From NCBI GenBank assembly GCA_018287875.1, contig JAGVVL010000009.1, positions 4,464,001 through 4,528,000 on the forward strand: DNA of 64,000 bases, read 5' to 3'. The notes beneath the pieces were generated by a model that worked only from the letters and a program-made list of their open reading frames with translations, was not told the DNA's origin and did not search any database. Positions 45,013 to 56,264 of the stretch are shown one piece after another; positions within the stretch are counted from its first letter, which is position 1, and every line of letters starts with the position of its first letter. The position numbers and the translations under genes are program-made. This DNA comes from Nigrospora sphaerica. Its lineage: Eukaryota > Ascomycota > Sordariomycetes > Amphisphaeriales > Apiosporaceae.

Positions 45013-45050
45013 GGGATCGACCTTACGACCGTGTCTTTCTATTAGACTCA
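45013..45050 (-). repeat. tRNA-like (SINE-type) remnant, copy 2
   Basis: Same arrangement as 44680-44715, with transition differences typical of RIP (GGTCGTAAGGTCGATCCC). Both copies share a TTAATTAA word at similar distance. Confidence 0.35.
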
Positions 45051-45750
45051 CTATAGTTTGGGGTTTCTTAGTTCTATGGCTCCCCTATAGGCTCGAACTG
45101 TGAACCTCTTAATTAACAGTCAAAACTAACTAGGATAGATAGTAACAACTAATTAAACAGAATAAATATAGAGAATTAAGGAAAATATAAGGTAAGAGCT
45201 GGAAGTCGGGAATGATAAGTACTCCTAGCATAGATAAAAATATTGTTACCCCTCCCTACGAAAAGAAACATTATAAGGCAGTGGAGATTATTAATTAAAT
45301 AACGTAGAACATAATAAATAAGAAAGCCGAAAGATACCGGGCTAATGTCGGTGTCTAAAGAAATACCTCGGTATAGAAACAACAGGAACTTACGCTAACT
45401 ATAGCTAACCTAGTTAACGAATTAACCTGCCTAATATAGCAACTTATAGAGAGGCTAATAGGAGTTACTGTATTACTCCTAATATTCTTAATTGGGACCA
45501 GCTTCTATACCTTTAAGACGCTATAATAGATAACACAAATAAGACTAATGATTTTAATAGAGATATATAAAGTTATCGGTAAGTAAACAGATTAAGGGAT
45601 TCCGGTACGCGAATACCGACATTTAAGGCTAGTTAAGAAGCAAGTCATATACCGGTTCTCGAGGAACCGATTAGCTATCTTAAGACGACTATATAAGAAT
45701 CCTCCTAGACAATAGAAAAACAACATAAGCACCAGATTTAACAGATAAGC

Positions 45751-46074
45751 TGTTACAGGTTGGGACCTGGGAGATAGGCTCAGGCGCACCTGGCCTGAGC
45801 GTCTCACGAACCCCTCATATGAGGCTCCGAGTAGGTCTCTCCATTCGAACGCCAGGCTAGTGGTCAAGACCTAGGAGGGGAGCTGAGCAGCGATCCGAAC
45901 GTTCCGATCCGAACGTTCCGGTCCGAACGTTCCTATCCAAACGTTCCGGTCCAGTCTCGCAAGATTTAACGAGACGCTGCGCCCGGCCTCCTGAAGACGG
46001 TTCTCTTCTCTCTTCCCATCTAGAAAATAAACAGCATTTGGCCCTTCGATAGTGCTTTAAGGCTCAGCCTCTCA
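45751..46074 (+). repeat. 5' LTR of the Gypsy element
   Basis: 324 bp, starting TGTTACAGG and ending GCCTCTCA (TG...CA). Contains four tandem ~14-bp units with GAACGTTC palindromes at about 45893-45955. Confidence 0.92.
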
Positions 46075-46150
46075 TATATTTTCTAGATCACTTTTCTTTT
46101 CTTTTCTATACCTTCCGAGAGACGTGCGGACGTCTCAAAAGGCTATTTCA

Positions 46151-47266
46151 ATGGAATCTTAAACCGACGAAACGATGGCCGGCTAAGTGCTAAGACCCCC
46201 CTAATCCTCAGAAGAATGGGCCGCTCTTGTCTTCCAGATGCAGCAAGACATTATAAACCTTTAACACGACCGACAGGCGTCTCAGTAGACTATCGCGAGC
46301 CTCTAACAACAGATTACCGAAAGCTAAGGCACGATATAAGAGACGACTGGCCTTACAATAGCGCCCGCCTCGGGCAGCTCGATCCAGACCGAGAACACCC
46401 CAAGTAGCGGGCCCTCGATCGTAGTCGCTCGCGAGCCCGATATAAGGCCTAAACGAAAACCTCTCGCTTAGCCCGCAAAGTTCGAAGGCGACAAGACATA
46501 CTTCCCAGCATGGAAGGTTTCAATGGAACATAAGCTGCAAGCAGACGCCGAGATCATTGGATCCCAAGAGGACCGCTAGTACTCTATTTACTAGAACTTA
46601 AGAGAAGCTCCTCAAAGAGTCGTGAGCGCCTTCTTCCTCTCGGGCGGTCCTAGCCACGCGAAGAACCCAGACGAGTTCCTCGAGTACCTCGAGAACAAAT
46701 ACCTCGACCGGAACAAGCAGCAAGCCGCTACTGTCTGGCTTAAGGAGATGAAGCAAGGAAAGAAACAGCCGTTCCATAAGTACTACATGAGCTTCGAGAA
46801 GGCCCTCGCGGAGGCTGGTGGAATCGATTGGCCCGACGCTGTTAAAAGGACGTTCCTCGAGGGAGGCCTAAACGAACAGCTTAAGAGGATTCTAATACCC
46901 GTCTCACTACCGGAAGGATACACAGATATAGTGAACCAGCTTATGTTAACAGCCTCGAGGCTGGAAACCACCTACTCCCTTACTTATGGGAACCCTACGC
47001 TAGCGCCTACAGGACGCATAAGCCCCGCGTAGAGCTCGCACACGAAAGACGCCTCCGGAGACACGGTCATGACTAGGATGAACCCCTTCGATAAGAAGAA
47101 GCCTAGGGGACAAGGCCAGAGCAGGTCGTCTCACACGAAGGCCGCGTGGGCCTCCCCCGAAGAGATGCAAAAGCGAAGAGACAACGGCTTATGCTTAAGA
47201 TGCGGGAAGCAAGGGCATAGAATAATAACGTGCAAGCTAAGGCCTGCGAAACGCCCTAACATATAA
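46151..47266 (+). pseudogene. Gypsy gag, interrupted by stops
   Basis: Same frame throughout. The N-terminal third has many TAA/TAG stops. An open stretch (46622-47032) with DEFLEYLENKY and FLEGGLNEQLKRIL is typical of Ty3 capsid. The C-terminus has a zinc knuckle CLRCGKQGHRIITC. The start codon at 46151 is inferred. Confidence 0.8.
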
Positions 47267-47382
47267 GTGCACAGCATGAAGGCCGAGCAAGACGTTAGCG
47301 AGAGCAGTGGAGTCGAGATATCGGATTCGGAAAAAGAGTAACCTCTGGGGGAAGTCGTCCTCAGAGGTCAACAGCAGCCACC

Positions 47383-50300
47383 TTGTCGCTACCGAAGATA
47401 GAGAAGCTTATGAATGGTTCGGCACTCACTATTGAAGGCCTCGTGAACAATAAAAAGATTATTCCTATCTTAGCCGACACCAGATGCGACTGCTACGTAG
47501 CAATCAGCGAAAAACTAGCTCGACAGCTAGACCTACTAAGGATCCCAACACGACCTCGAGTATTACGCGAAGCTACCTCTACAAAAAGCTTGCAGAAACA
47601 AGACCCTCGTATCTCGGAGATCGCTTACTTAGAGATCGACCTCGAAGGGTTCTCTCAAAGAATCTATGGATACGTGGTACCAGGCTTAAACCATTCCCTT
47701 ATACTTGGGAAGCCCTGGTTCGAGAAACATCGGGTAGTGTACGACGCTGTAGCACGCGAACTCCTTATAAGGTCTTAAGGAGAGTTTCGTATACGAGATA
47801 TAGAAGCTGCGAAGAGCTCTTCTATCGAGCCGCCTAAAGAGATAGGAGCGGCCTCCATCGGAACGCTTATAAGACGAGCAAGATGCTCGCAAGGCCCACA
47901 CGAGATACGGGTGTTCGCAGCCTCATTAGCGGACATCAAAAAGGCCCTCGGACCTAAGGATAAACAAGTGCCGTACAAGAAACTCCCGAAGGAGTTACGG
48001 AAGTGGAAGGACCTATTCGACCCAGCAGCCGACAACTGCTTACCACCACACCGGCCAGGGGTAGACCACACGATCCCCTTAACGAAGGGAACCGATGGTA
48101 AGGAACCAGAGGTGCCTTGGGGCCCCTTATATGGGATGTCGCGCGAAGAGCTCTTAGTGCTACGGAAGACCTTAACGGACCTACTGGATAAGAACTATAT
48201 CCGAGCGAGCAGCTCCGCCGGAGGAGCTCCCGTGCTGTTCGTGAAAAAGCCGGGAGGCGGACTACGCTTTTGCTGCGATTTCAGAGCGCTCAACGCGATT
48301 ACGAAGAGAGACAGATACCCTCTGCCGCTGATCCGAGAGACACTCACGACGCTCTTAAGAGTGCGCTGGCTCACGAAGCTCGATATCCGAGCGGCGTTTC
48401 ACAAGATCCGAATTGCTGCGGGCGAGGAATGGAAGACAGCCTTTAGGACCAGGTTCGGCCTATACGAGTGGCTCGTGACGCCATTCGGATTAGCTGGGGC
48501 ACCAGCTACGTTCTAACGATATATTAACTACACCTTAAGGGACTTACTAGACTATTCCTGTTCAGCTTACATAGACGACATCCTTATTTACTCTTCAAGG
48601 AGTAGGGAGGACCATATGAAAGAAGTCGAGAAGGTCCTAAGCCGCTTACAAGACGCTAGCCTAGGTCTCGACCTAGGCAAATGCGAGTTCGCGGTGAAGG
48701 AAACTAAGTACCTAGGGTTCATTATCGAAGCAGGCAAGGGAGTACAAATGGACCCTTAGAAGGTACTCGCGATCTAAGAGTGGGAAGCTCCTAAGACGCT
48801 TAAAGGAGTACGCAGCTTCTTAGGATTCGCAAACTTTTACCGAACGTTCATACCCGAGTATTTAGCGATTGCACGGCCGCTAACCGCCCTAACTAAGAAA
48901 GGAACCCCGTTCCAATAGGAACGAGAGCAACAGGGCGCTTTCGAGCACCTTAAGAGACGTTTTATCGAAGCTCCAGTCCTAGCCCAGTGGGACGCAGACC
49001 GATAAACGGTAGTCGAGACGGACTGCTTAGGACACAGCCTCGGAGGCTGTTTATCACAGTATAGCGAAGACAGTCTGCTACACCCAATAGCATACCACTC
49101 CCGGAAGCTCTCCCTAGCAGAGTTCAACTACGAGATCCACGATAAAGAACTCCTAGCGGTGATAGACTGCCTTAGCGCGTGGGACGGGATGCTAAGGAGC
49201 GTACGAGAGCCCTTCGAGATCCTAACGGACCACAAGAACCTCGAATACTTCCGAAAGGTAAGACACCTCACAGAGAGACAAGCTCGCTGGGCAGTTAAGC
49301 TCGAGAGGTACTCTTATAAGCTCCATTACCGACCAGGGAGGCTAGCAGACAGGCCCGATGCGCTGTCTAGAAGAGAGCAAGATAAACCGGATGGGTACGA
49401 CGACGAGAGAACGAAAGGCCGTTACCAACAGCTCCTTAAGGACGAGGGAGATCCTCGCGAGAAGCAACCAGCGGAGGAGGAGGAGAGTGAGGACCTCGGT
49501 GTTGGAGTCCTAAACATCGATAGCTAGCAATTCCTATCAGGAGACGAGTGCTTCGCCCATAAAGACCTTCAGACGCTCTGGAACCAAGCCATCGAGAAGG
49601 ATTCCGATTACCGAACTATGGTGGCAGACCTCCGTACGAAGCAGCAGTCCTTTGCTCCTAGCCTAAAAGGCGTCGTATCGATATCGGAGTGCAAGCTAGA
49701 CCCGGAAGGAAGAGTCAGGTTTCGCAACAGAATCTGGATACCGGCGTACGAGCCCCTCAGGACGGCCTTAATCCAGAACGCCCACGACTCGCACGCTTCA
49801 GGACACCCAGGAAGGGACGGAACGATTAGCATCCTAAACCGAAGCTTCTTTTGGCCTGGCCTTACATTAGCAGTTCGTCAATTCCTAAGGAACTGCGACA
49901 CCTGCGGCAAAAAGAGAGTCTGGAGAGACGCAAAGCAAGGGCTTCTAAAGCCGCTACCTGTCCCGGATAGGTTCCACGTAGAGATCTCGATCGACTTCAT
50001 GACGGATTTACTAACTACGTGCGAGACCGACCCGAGCTTCCTAATGGTGATCACCGACAGGCTATCTAAAGAGGTAACCTTAGAGGCTATGACAACGATG
50101 GAAGCGGAAGCCTGCGCCGAGACCTTCGTGAGAGCCTTCTGGCGGTTCCACGGATTCCCAAGAGCCATCACGAGTGATAGGGGCTCTAACTGGACTGGCC
50201 GATTCTGGACGCGACTTTGCTAGCTTACATCAATGGATCAGAGGCTAAGCACCGCCTTCCACCCTGAGACTGACGGAGCAACTGAACGAGCTAATCAGGA

Positions 50301-51087
50301 GGTTCTCGCGTACTTACGTTCCTATACAGCTCTAACCCAGCACGACTAGGCTAAGCTACTCCCAGGAGCTCAGCTAGCGATTAATAATAGAGACTCGAGA
50401 GCTATTGGGGTCAGTCCGTTCTTTCTCTTACACGGATACCATATCGAACCAATCCAAGTCATCGAGAGATCGCCACAAAGTTCGAGGGATCCACGTACTA
50501 GAGCCGAACACTTCGTCCAGAGACTGAAGGACGCTGGAGATTTCGCCTAAGCCGCTATAATAGCCGCCTAACAAGCCTAGGAGGACCTCGCGAACCGTAA
50601 AAGGACCGCCGCACGCGAATACCGAGTAGGGGATAAGGTTTGGCTTTCCCTTAAGAACTTTAACCTGGACGTCCCTTCGAAAAAGCTAACCTGGTTACAC
50701 ACGAAATACACCGTTACGAAGGTTATCAGCTCTCACGTTTACGAACTGGACGTCCCACAAGGAGTATGGCCAAGGTTCCATATGGACCTTATAAGACCTG
50801 CGTACGAGGATCCTCTACCCTCCCAGAAGACAACGGACTATCAACCGCCACCGGCTTTTGCAGATAACAGTAACCCGGATAACAACAAGTGGGAAGTCGA
50901 GAATATTTCAAGAGCCCGTACGAAAAGACGCGGAAGGGGCTCATACCGACAGGTCCTAGTCAAATGGAGAGGCTACGCAGAACCAACTTGGGAGCCTCTA
51001 GAGAACTTAAAAGATACTCAAGCGTTAAACGAGTTCGAAGCAAAATACGGACCAGCGACGGATTTCGATGGCGAAAAAACCCGCTAG
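47383..51087 (+). pseudogene. Gypsy pol with chromodomain, interrupted by stops
   Basis: One frame holds, in order: protease with ILADTRCD (the DTG Gly changed to Arg); reverse transcriptase with WLTKLDIRAAFHKIRI, TPFGLAGAPATF and [10 protein letters not shown]; RNase H with ETDCLGHSLGG and LTDHKNLEYF; integrase with HDSHASGHPG, CDTCGKK and SIDFMTDLL, ITSDRGSNW; and a chromodomain, YRQVLVKWRGYAEPTWEPLE. About a dozen in-frame TAA/TAG stops at positions expected to be Gln or Trp point to RIP. Non-functional as read. Confidence 0.9.
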
Positions 51088-51152
51088 CCAAAGAAGAACT
51101 AGGCTAGCCGAAGGCCGGAAGGAGCACAAGTAGGGAACTGATGGGTTAAGAA

Positions 51153-51349
51153 GAGGAGACGTACGGGAGGAGACGTACGGGAGGAGACGTACGGGAGGAG
51201 ACGTACGGGAGGAGACGTACGGGAGGAGACGTACGGGAGGAGACGTACGGGAGGAGACGTACGGGAGGAGACGTACGGGAGGAGACGTACGGGAGGAGAC
51301 GTACGGGAGGAGACGTACGGGAGGAGACGTACGGGAGGAGACGTACAGG
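51153..51349 (+). repeat. 14-bp minisatellite, 14 copies
   Basis: Fourteen near-perfect copies of GAGGAGACGTACGG between the pol stop and the 3' polypurine tract. Each unit holds the palindrome CGTACG except the last, which has GTACAG. Confidence 0.95.
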
Positions 51350-51384
51350 GGGTTATAGAAAGAAAAAGGGGGAGAAGGGGGTGA

Positions 51385-51712
51385 TGTTACAGGTTGGGAC
51401 CTGGGAGATAGGCTCAGGCGCACCTGGCCTGAGCGTCTCACGAACCCCTCATATGAGGCTCCGAGTAGGTCTCTCCATTCGAACGCCAGGCTAGTGGTCA
51501 AGACCTAGGAGGGGGGAGCTGAGCAGCGATCCGAACGTTCCGATCCGAACGTTCCGGTCCGAACGTTCCTATCCGAACGTTCCGGTCCAGTCTCGCAAGA
51601 TTTAACGAGACGCTGCGCCCGGCCTCCTGAAGACGGTTCTCTTCTCTCTTTCCCATCTAGAAAATAAACAGCATTTGGCCCCTTCGATAGTGCTTCAAGG
51701 CTCAGCCTCTCA
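51385..51712 (+). repeat. 3' LTR of the Gypsy element
   Basis: 328 bp; identical ends to the 5' LTR. The four-base length difference is explained by extra G/C/T bases in homopolymer runs. Confidence 0.92.
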
Positions 51713-51720
51713 CAGATTCA

Positions 51721-52095
51721 GCCTTTACTTATACCCGTTAAACCCTTATCCTCTTAGTAATACAAAGAAGAGGACGCGTAAGTGATTGCATAAGTGATTA
51801 CGTGGCTTAGAAGCATATAAAACCTTATAGAGGTTCGTGAAGCCTCATAGGGGCTCGTGGGAGCTTCAGGGAGCCACGTAGAAACTTGTGGAAACTCGTG
51901 GAAACTTACAGAAGCTTTCGCGTGGCGTACGCCACGCTTGTGAGTAAAGCGGGCCATGCTTGTGGGTAAGCTGGCCCGTGCTCCAGGGTAGGCTGGCCCG
52001 AGCTTTAGGATAGGCTCGGTTAAAGGACTAGCTTTCCGTTAAGTGCATAGCTTAGTCCGTAGTGACAGAGAACGGTATAGGATAAGTCCTATACC
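51721..52095 (-). repeat. LTR-like fragment, copy 2 (inverted)
   Basis: Reverse complement of the 37775-38150 fragment, truncated eight bases from the end of the Gypsy element. This suggests the Gypsy inserted in or beside an older LTR. Confidence 0.65.
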
Positions 52096-53224
52096 TGCAA
52101 CACTTTTTGACGTTATTGTTAAATTAAACACGTAAACTTAGCAAAGGTATTTTTGGTATGCGCGCTTTAATACTGGAAAAGTGCTAAGGTTTAAAGGCTA
52201 AAGAACTTACGAGGTGTGTGCCGGAAGAAAGTTTAGCTAGACCTTAGCTTTAAAACACTTTAATATGAAATCCTTGCTATAGTGACTAACATCGCCGTTA
52301 AGAATAAGATGACGCCACTAATTAAGGTCCTTTAAAGCAGTCTATAGTAAGAACACTTATCTTAGCTAACGTAGGGTAATTAAATTAAAGGTTTAAACGG
52401 CTTTTAAAGCTATAAATTACAAGTTTACGTAGTTCTCTTCGTTTAGCTATGTGGTAAACCATTACTATTAGACCTATATACCCTTAAAGATAAATAAGAG
52501 AGATAAAGCGCGATTAGTTATAAAGATAGACTTTAAAAACGTCGTTCACTCGCTTTTCGTGGTTTATAAAGTAAAGACCTCCGTAAGAGTAGAGGGTCTA
52601 ATAACGAAAAGATAGTCTTTAAGGCTAATTTAAGCGCTAACTTTGTTGAAGTTTTATGTGTGCTCTTTAAGGATGTCGCGGATGCGCTCACCGTTTAGCC
52701 TTGAGAAGAATTCCTCGATGTCTTTGCGTGTGGCGCTAGAAATCCATTTTCCTCAAGAGTATAGTCTTTAGCTGCGGCTAGCGCTTAAATAAACGGCGAT
52801 GCCACTTATCTCCGATAGTGTGGCTGCTGCCGGACTAGTGTATAATTAACTACGCAAAGAGCTTAAAGCGGTTATACTAAGGAGCCTAGCTAAGTATAGC
52901 CTAGAGCAACACTAACTAGACTAGCTAGTGCTCTTAAACCTCACTAAGGGCTTAACAATGCCCTTAAGTAGTGTGTTCAAAAAGCTTACACTCGAAACGA
53001 GACGTGAGGTAGTGTCTAGAGATCCTGTGTTACTTAGCGACAGACCAAATGCTATCTACTTAGTAGACTTAGAAGAGAGCGGTAACTAGCTACAGTTCAC
53101 CCATTAAAATAGGTATTAAACGAAAGAGCAGAGAGTGATAGTTCGAATTGTATACCGTTTACTTAAATTTAAGCGTAGGTGGCTAATATATCTAGTGTTA
53201 AAGTTAAAAAGAAACACCATAAAT

Positions 53225-53279
53225 AGTCGCCAGACGTGTGGCGGTTTAATGGGTCTGTCCCGTGGTAGACCCCCTAGCT
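53225..53279 (-). repeat. Right terminal inverted repeat of the island
   Basis: Complement of 36246-36300; contains GTGGCGGTTT and CTGTCCCGTG, ends in GACCCCCTAGCT, and is followed by TA. Confidence 0.8.
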
Positions 53280-54463
53280 TATCATGGATATTAGTCCTAG
53301 CGTCCGGGCTTCTCCCCCCCCCCCCCCATTTATTGGAGGGTAGGCTTGCGCCGTCACCATCGTGACACGGCGGTAGATCCGCTACAAGGGTACGACCTCC
53401 CTAACGGCGTCGGGGTTGATTTAGGCCGTTGATTTTGGGATTCAGGCCTCAAATGACAGCGGCAGCGTGTAGCTTTGCATGGCGACCCATGGGGTTTGCC
53501 GTGGGCTCGGGAGATGAGGATAGAGATAATAGGTGGATGAAGATGAGTCATAGGGGCGGCACTCTGTGTATACCAGGGAGTATCTACGTACATCAGTACT
53601 GGATACCGCTTAAAAGTATTCAAGCCAGCTCCGGATTCCACTAAAATAGCTAAATATACGAAATCTTAAAGGAAACAGCAGCTTTGGGCACAAATCACTT
53701 TTGTTAATAATGTGGAAGTTGGGATTGACTAGCCAACCTTTGCGTTTAAAGACAGGTTGACTATAGAGAACAATCTCGGCCGAGGTATACATTACTTGGC
53801 TTAGAGCCGCGAGGAACAGTACTCACTGATTCTCACTTGCAGCATTTTGGAGTCATAGAGTTAAGTACAGCTATGGGGGAAAGCGGGGTGCGGAGGGGTG
53901 AAATCTGATGTGATTGTGATATTGAATTCTTTACGTCCGCTGGGCTTAGTGATGCACCTATGCTCGACGATTTCAAAACGCCCAGTTGATGGAGAGGTTA
54001 AATACTAAGAAGAGACCGAGCGGTAATGTTTGCTCCATAGAATATCTTAAGGTGTGATTACACTACTGATACTGGAAACTTTCAATTATAGGTGTTCAAA
54101 AGCCTGGTCAACACTTACTCTCGCTATGCAAACTTACACTTTATTCACGAAACTCCAGCGGTCAATCCGCCTCGTATATTGGCAGGTCACCGCGGAGCCA
54201 GAAACAAGGTCGGTGCCAACTGCGACGGACAGCTATGAAGATTATGTATTGCTGTTCTAGTATGATAACTCGACAATTTTTATACCTACTATACTCTTCG
54301 CCTCGCTATACCTAACTCAGAGCTGCACAGAATTCGACATAACGGTCCTGTGGTACCAAAACGGATCCGCAATTACCCTGCAGCAACTGCACCTTATATG
54401 CGACATTTAATACAACTACTCTTACAAAGTTCCCGTTCAATCACTCCCCTGCGAGCTTCAAAC
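53280..54463. other. Intergenic, island border to MATE gene
   Basis: Begins with a C-run (about 53314) just outside the island. Only short unrelated open frames were found. Composition returns gradually to balanced. The last part is the 3' flank of the MATE gene. Confidence 0.5.
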
Positions 54464-56264
54464 CTAACCCAACGCATTCCTGTATGTTGCCTCTTCTGCC
54501 GCCTTTCTCCAATTCGCCAGGAACAGGTAGATATACTCTACCGAGGCCGCGCTGCATGATGGTCAATTATAACTCAAGGCAACAGAAGTAGCAACGAATA
54601 ACTTACAACACTAGACCGATGGTAAAGCCCGTATAAAGACCCTTGATCTTCATATCGAGGAGGAATCCGAAGACGTAGGACAAAGGGATCGATACAAACC
54701 AGTGGGCCACGACATTGGTCGGACCGCCAACCCGCTGCCTCCCAATGCCCCGTAATATTCCGTGTGCCGCAAGGGCAAGGGCGTCACCGACCATGAGCAT
54801 ACCTAGGAACGGCATCGCATGTACCGCAATGGCTATCACCTCAGGGCTGTCGGAGAACAGTAGCGGCAGTTTGGTCCTTATAGCGACAAAAAACGACAAA
54901 AGGATGCAGCCAGAGCCGCAGGATGCGACAACTCCCTGTCTGTAATTAGTAATGAAGCCTGAAGAGGCTCAAGTGCCAAAAGGAAACCCACCACCCTTGA
55001 CACCACCTTTGCGGCGCGCACACGACCAGCGCCAATCAGGTTGCCTATCCTCGTCGACACAGCGATCGAGAGAGCAAAGGGGACCTGAAACGACGCCGTC
55101 GAAATTGTCGTCAGGAGACTCTGTGCCGCAAGATATTCGGTGCCGAATTGGCTAGCCATGATGACGATGGCCTCAAAGGCCAACCACTCAGCCTCGATCA
55201 TCAACATATCCGGGATAGCGATTGTCGCCATGACCCCCCAGTTCGAAAAGGCCTTCTTCCAGGTGGCGATACCCCCCCAGCACTGCGACCCGTCCACAAA
55301 GCGCACGTAAAGGACCAGTAAAGTCGGCAGAAGCGTCCGCGTGATGACGACTGCGATGGGTGCCCCTATGAACCCCACGCGCGATACCAAACCGTACATC
55401 AGTGCGTAGTGAATTGGGGCGGCGACGAGGAGAATATAAGTGGTCGCGCGGAAGAGGCCTTGAGCCTGCAAGAAGCGCTTACCAGACTCGAAGACGACGT
55501 AGCCTGGGATAGCACCGATCAAGATGCGGAGGTACAAGCTCGCGTAGTGGGCAGTCTCGGGCTCGGTGACAAGGTGGACGAGGATGGCCTTGGAGTTGAC
55601 CCAGAGCACGGCAACGGGGACGGATAGACACAGCAGCAGTAGGACCATTCTCTGGCAGTAAAGCCCGACGAGATGCTTGTGGCCGTACCCATATGCCTGC
55701 GCGCAAAGAGTGTCGAGGCTCGTGGCGAGGCCTTGGTAGATAGTAAAACAGCTTATCGCAGCGGAGATATTGGCCACTATAGAACATTGCCGAGGCTCTT
55801 AGTTAGTAATCTGGGTTTGATGCTCTAAAGTTCATTGCGGATGGGACCGGGTTACGAGTAACCTCCCTGCTCCTTCATGTCACTGAGCGCATTCTGATGC
55901 CTTTTCCGACTTTTCCTCTTTGGACTCACGTACATGCCACAGCACCAAGCTGAGTGGTTCCCAGCCTACCAACGGCGACGATGCTCGCGATGTCGACTGA
56001 GTACTGTAGAAGGAAGGTGAGCACGAGCGGCGCGGCGTCCACAAAGACGACCCTGGCCTCGTGCGCGAATGAGAAGGATGCGTCATCGTCCGTCTCTGTC
56101 TCTTGTCGTCGATTTGCCTCGCTATCACCTCGCAGAAGCGGCGACCTCTCGCCTGTTGACACTATGCTGTCTGTACCGGTGCGGAAAAGATATGTAAACC
56201 ATGACGATGGGCGCCAGTGACCCTCTTTGCTGTCAGGACCTTCGGTGACCTTGGAAGGCATCAT
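54464..56264 (-). CDS. MATE-family multidrug/toxin efflux transporter
   Basis: Four exons (56264-55934, 55776-54992, 54935-54607, 54551-54464) splice in frame to 510 residues; donors are GTACGT, GTGGGT and GTAAGT. The N-terminal ~75 residues are hydrophilic. Helix 1 then begins APLVLTFLLQYSVDIASIV, with VGRLGTTQLGAVALANIS created by the first splice. The MATE hallmark ATSLDTLCAQAYGYGHKHLVG follows. The second half has SFQVPFALSIAVSTRIGNLIGAG, the matching repeat motif, and ends in a short tail, FLANWRKAAEEATYRNALG, found only after the last intron. The family exports drugs, toxins or metabolites by cation exchange at plasma or vacuolar membranes. The 56-bp second intron is the least certain. 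A P450 and an NMO gene follow upstream. Confidence 0.9.

Larger units (their letters stand above)
45751..51712 (+). mobile_element. Ty3/Gypsy chromodomain LTR retrotransposon
   Basis: Complete element of 5,962 bp with LTRs at 45751-46074 and 51385-51712. Between them lie gag, protease, reverse transcriptase, RNase H, integrase and a chromodomain, in Ty3/Gypsy order. Pol is in a different frame from gag. A 14-bp minisatellite and a purine tract (about 51357-51383) precede the 3' LTR. The LTRs differ by four single-base-scale insertions and a few transitions, indicating a recent insertion, yet the coding region carries many TAA/TAG stops at former Gln/Trp codons. No 5-bp target duplication is evident. 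Confidence 0.93.
36246..53279. mobile_element. 17-kb nested transposon island bounded by terminal inverted repeats
   Basis: The AT-rich block begins AGCTAGGGGGTC and ends with its complement. Both ends are flanked directly by TA (36244-36245 and 53280-53281), the target duplication of Tc1/mariner/pogo elements. A pogo-type transposase relic lies inside (38836-39180). I infer an ancestral pogo-like element later filled by a foldback element, a LINE, LTR fragments and a Gypsy element. Differences between the two ends are mostly C/T or G/A transitions, as RIP would produce. Alternatively the ends could belong to a larger unknown mobile element. Stretches at 36301-36840, 37254-38835, 44541-45750 and 52096-53224 are AT-rich and without readable genes. 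Confidence 0.65.

Noticed and set aside
53314..53327. C-homopolymer next to the island
   Set aside because: Too simple to interpret; similar C-runs occur elsewhere (about 35300) without pattern.
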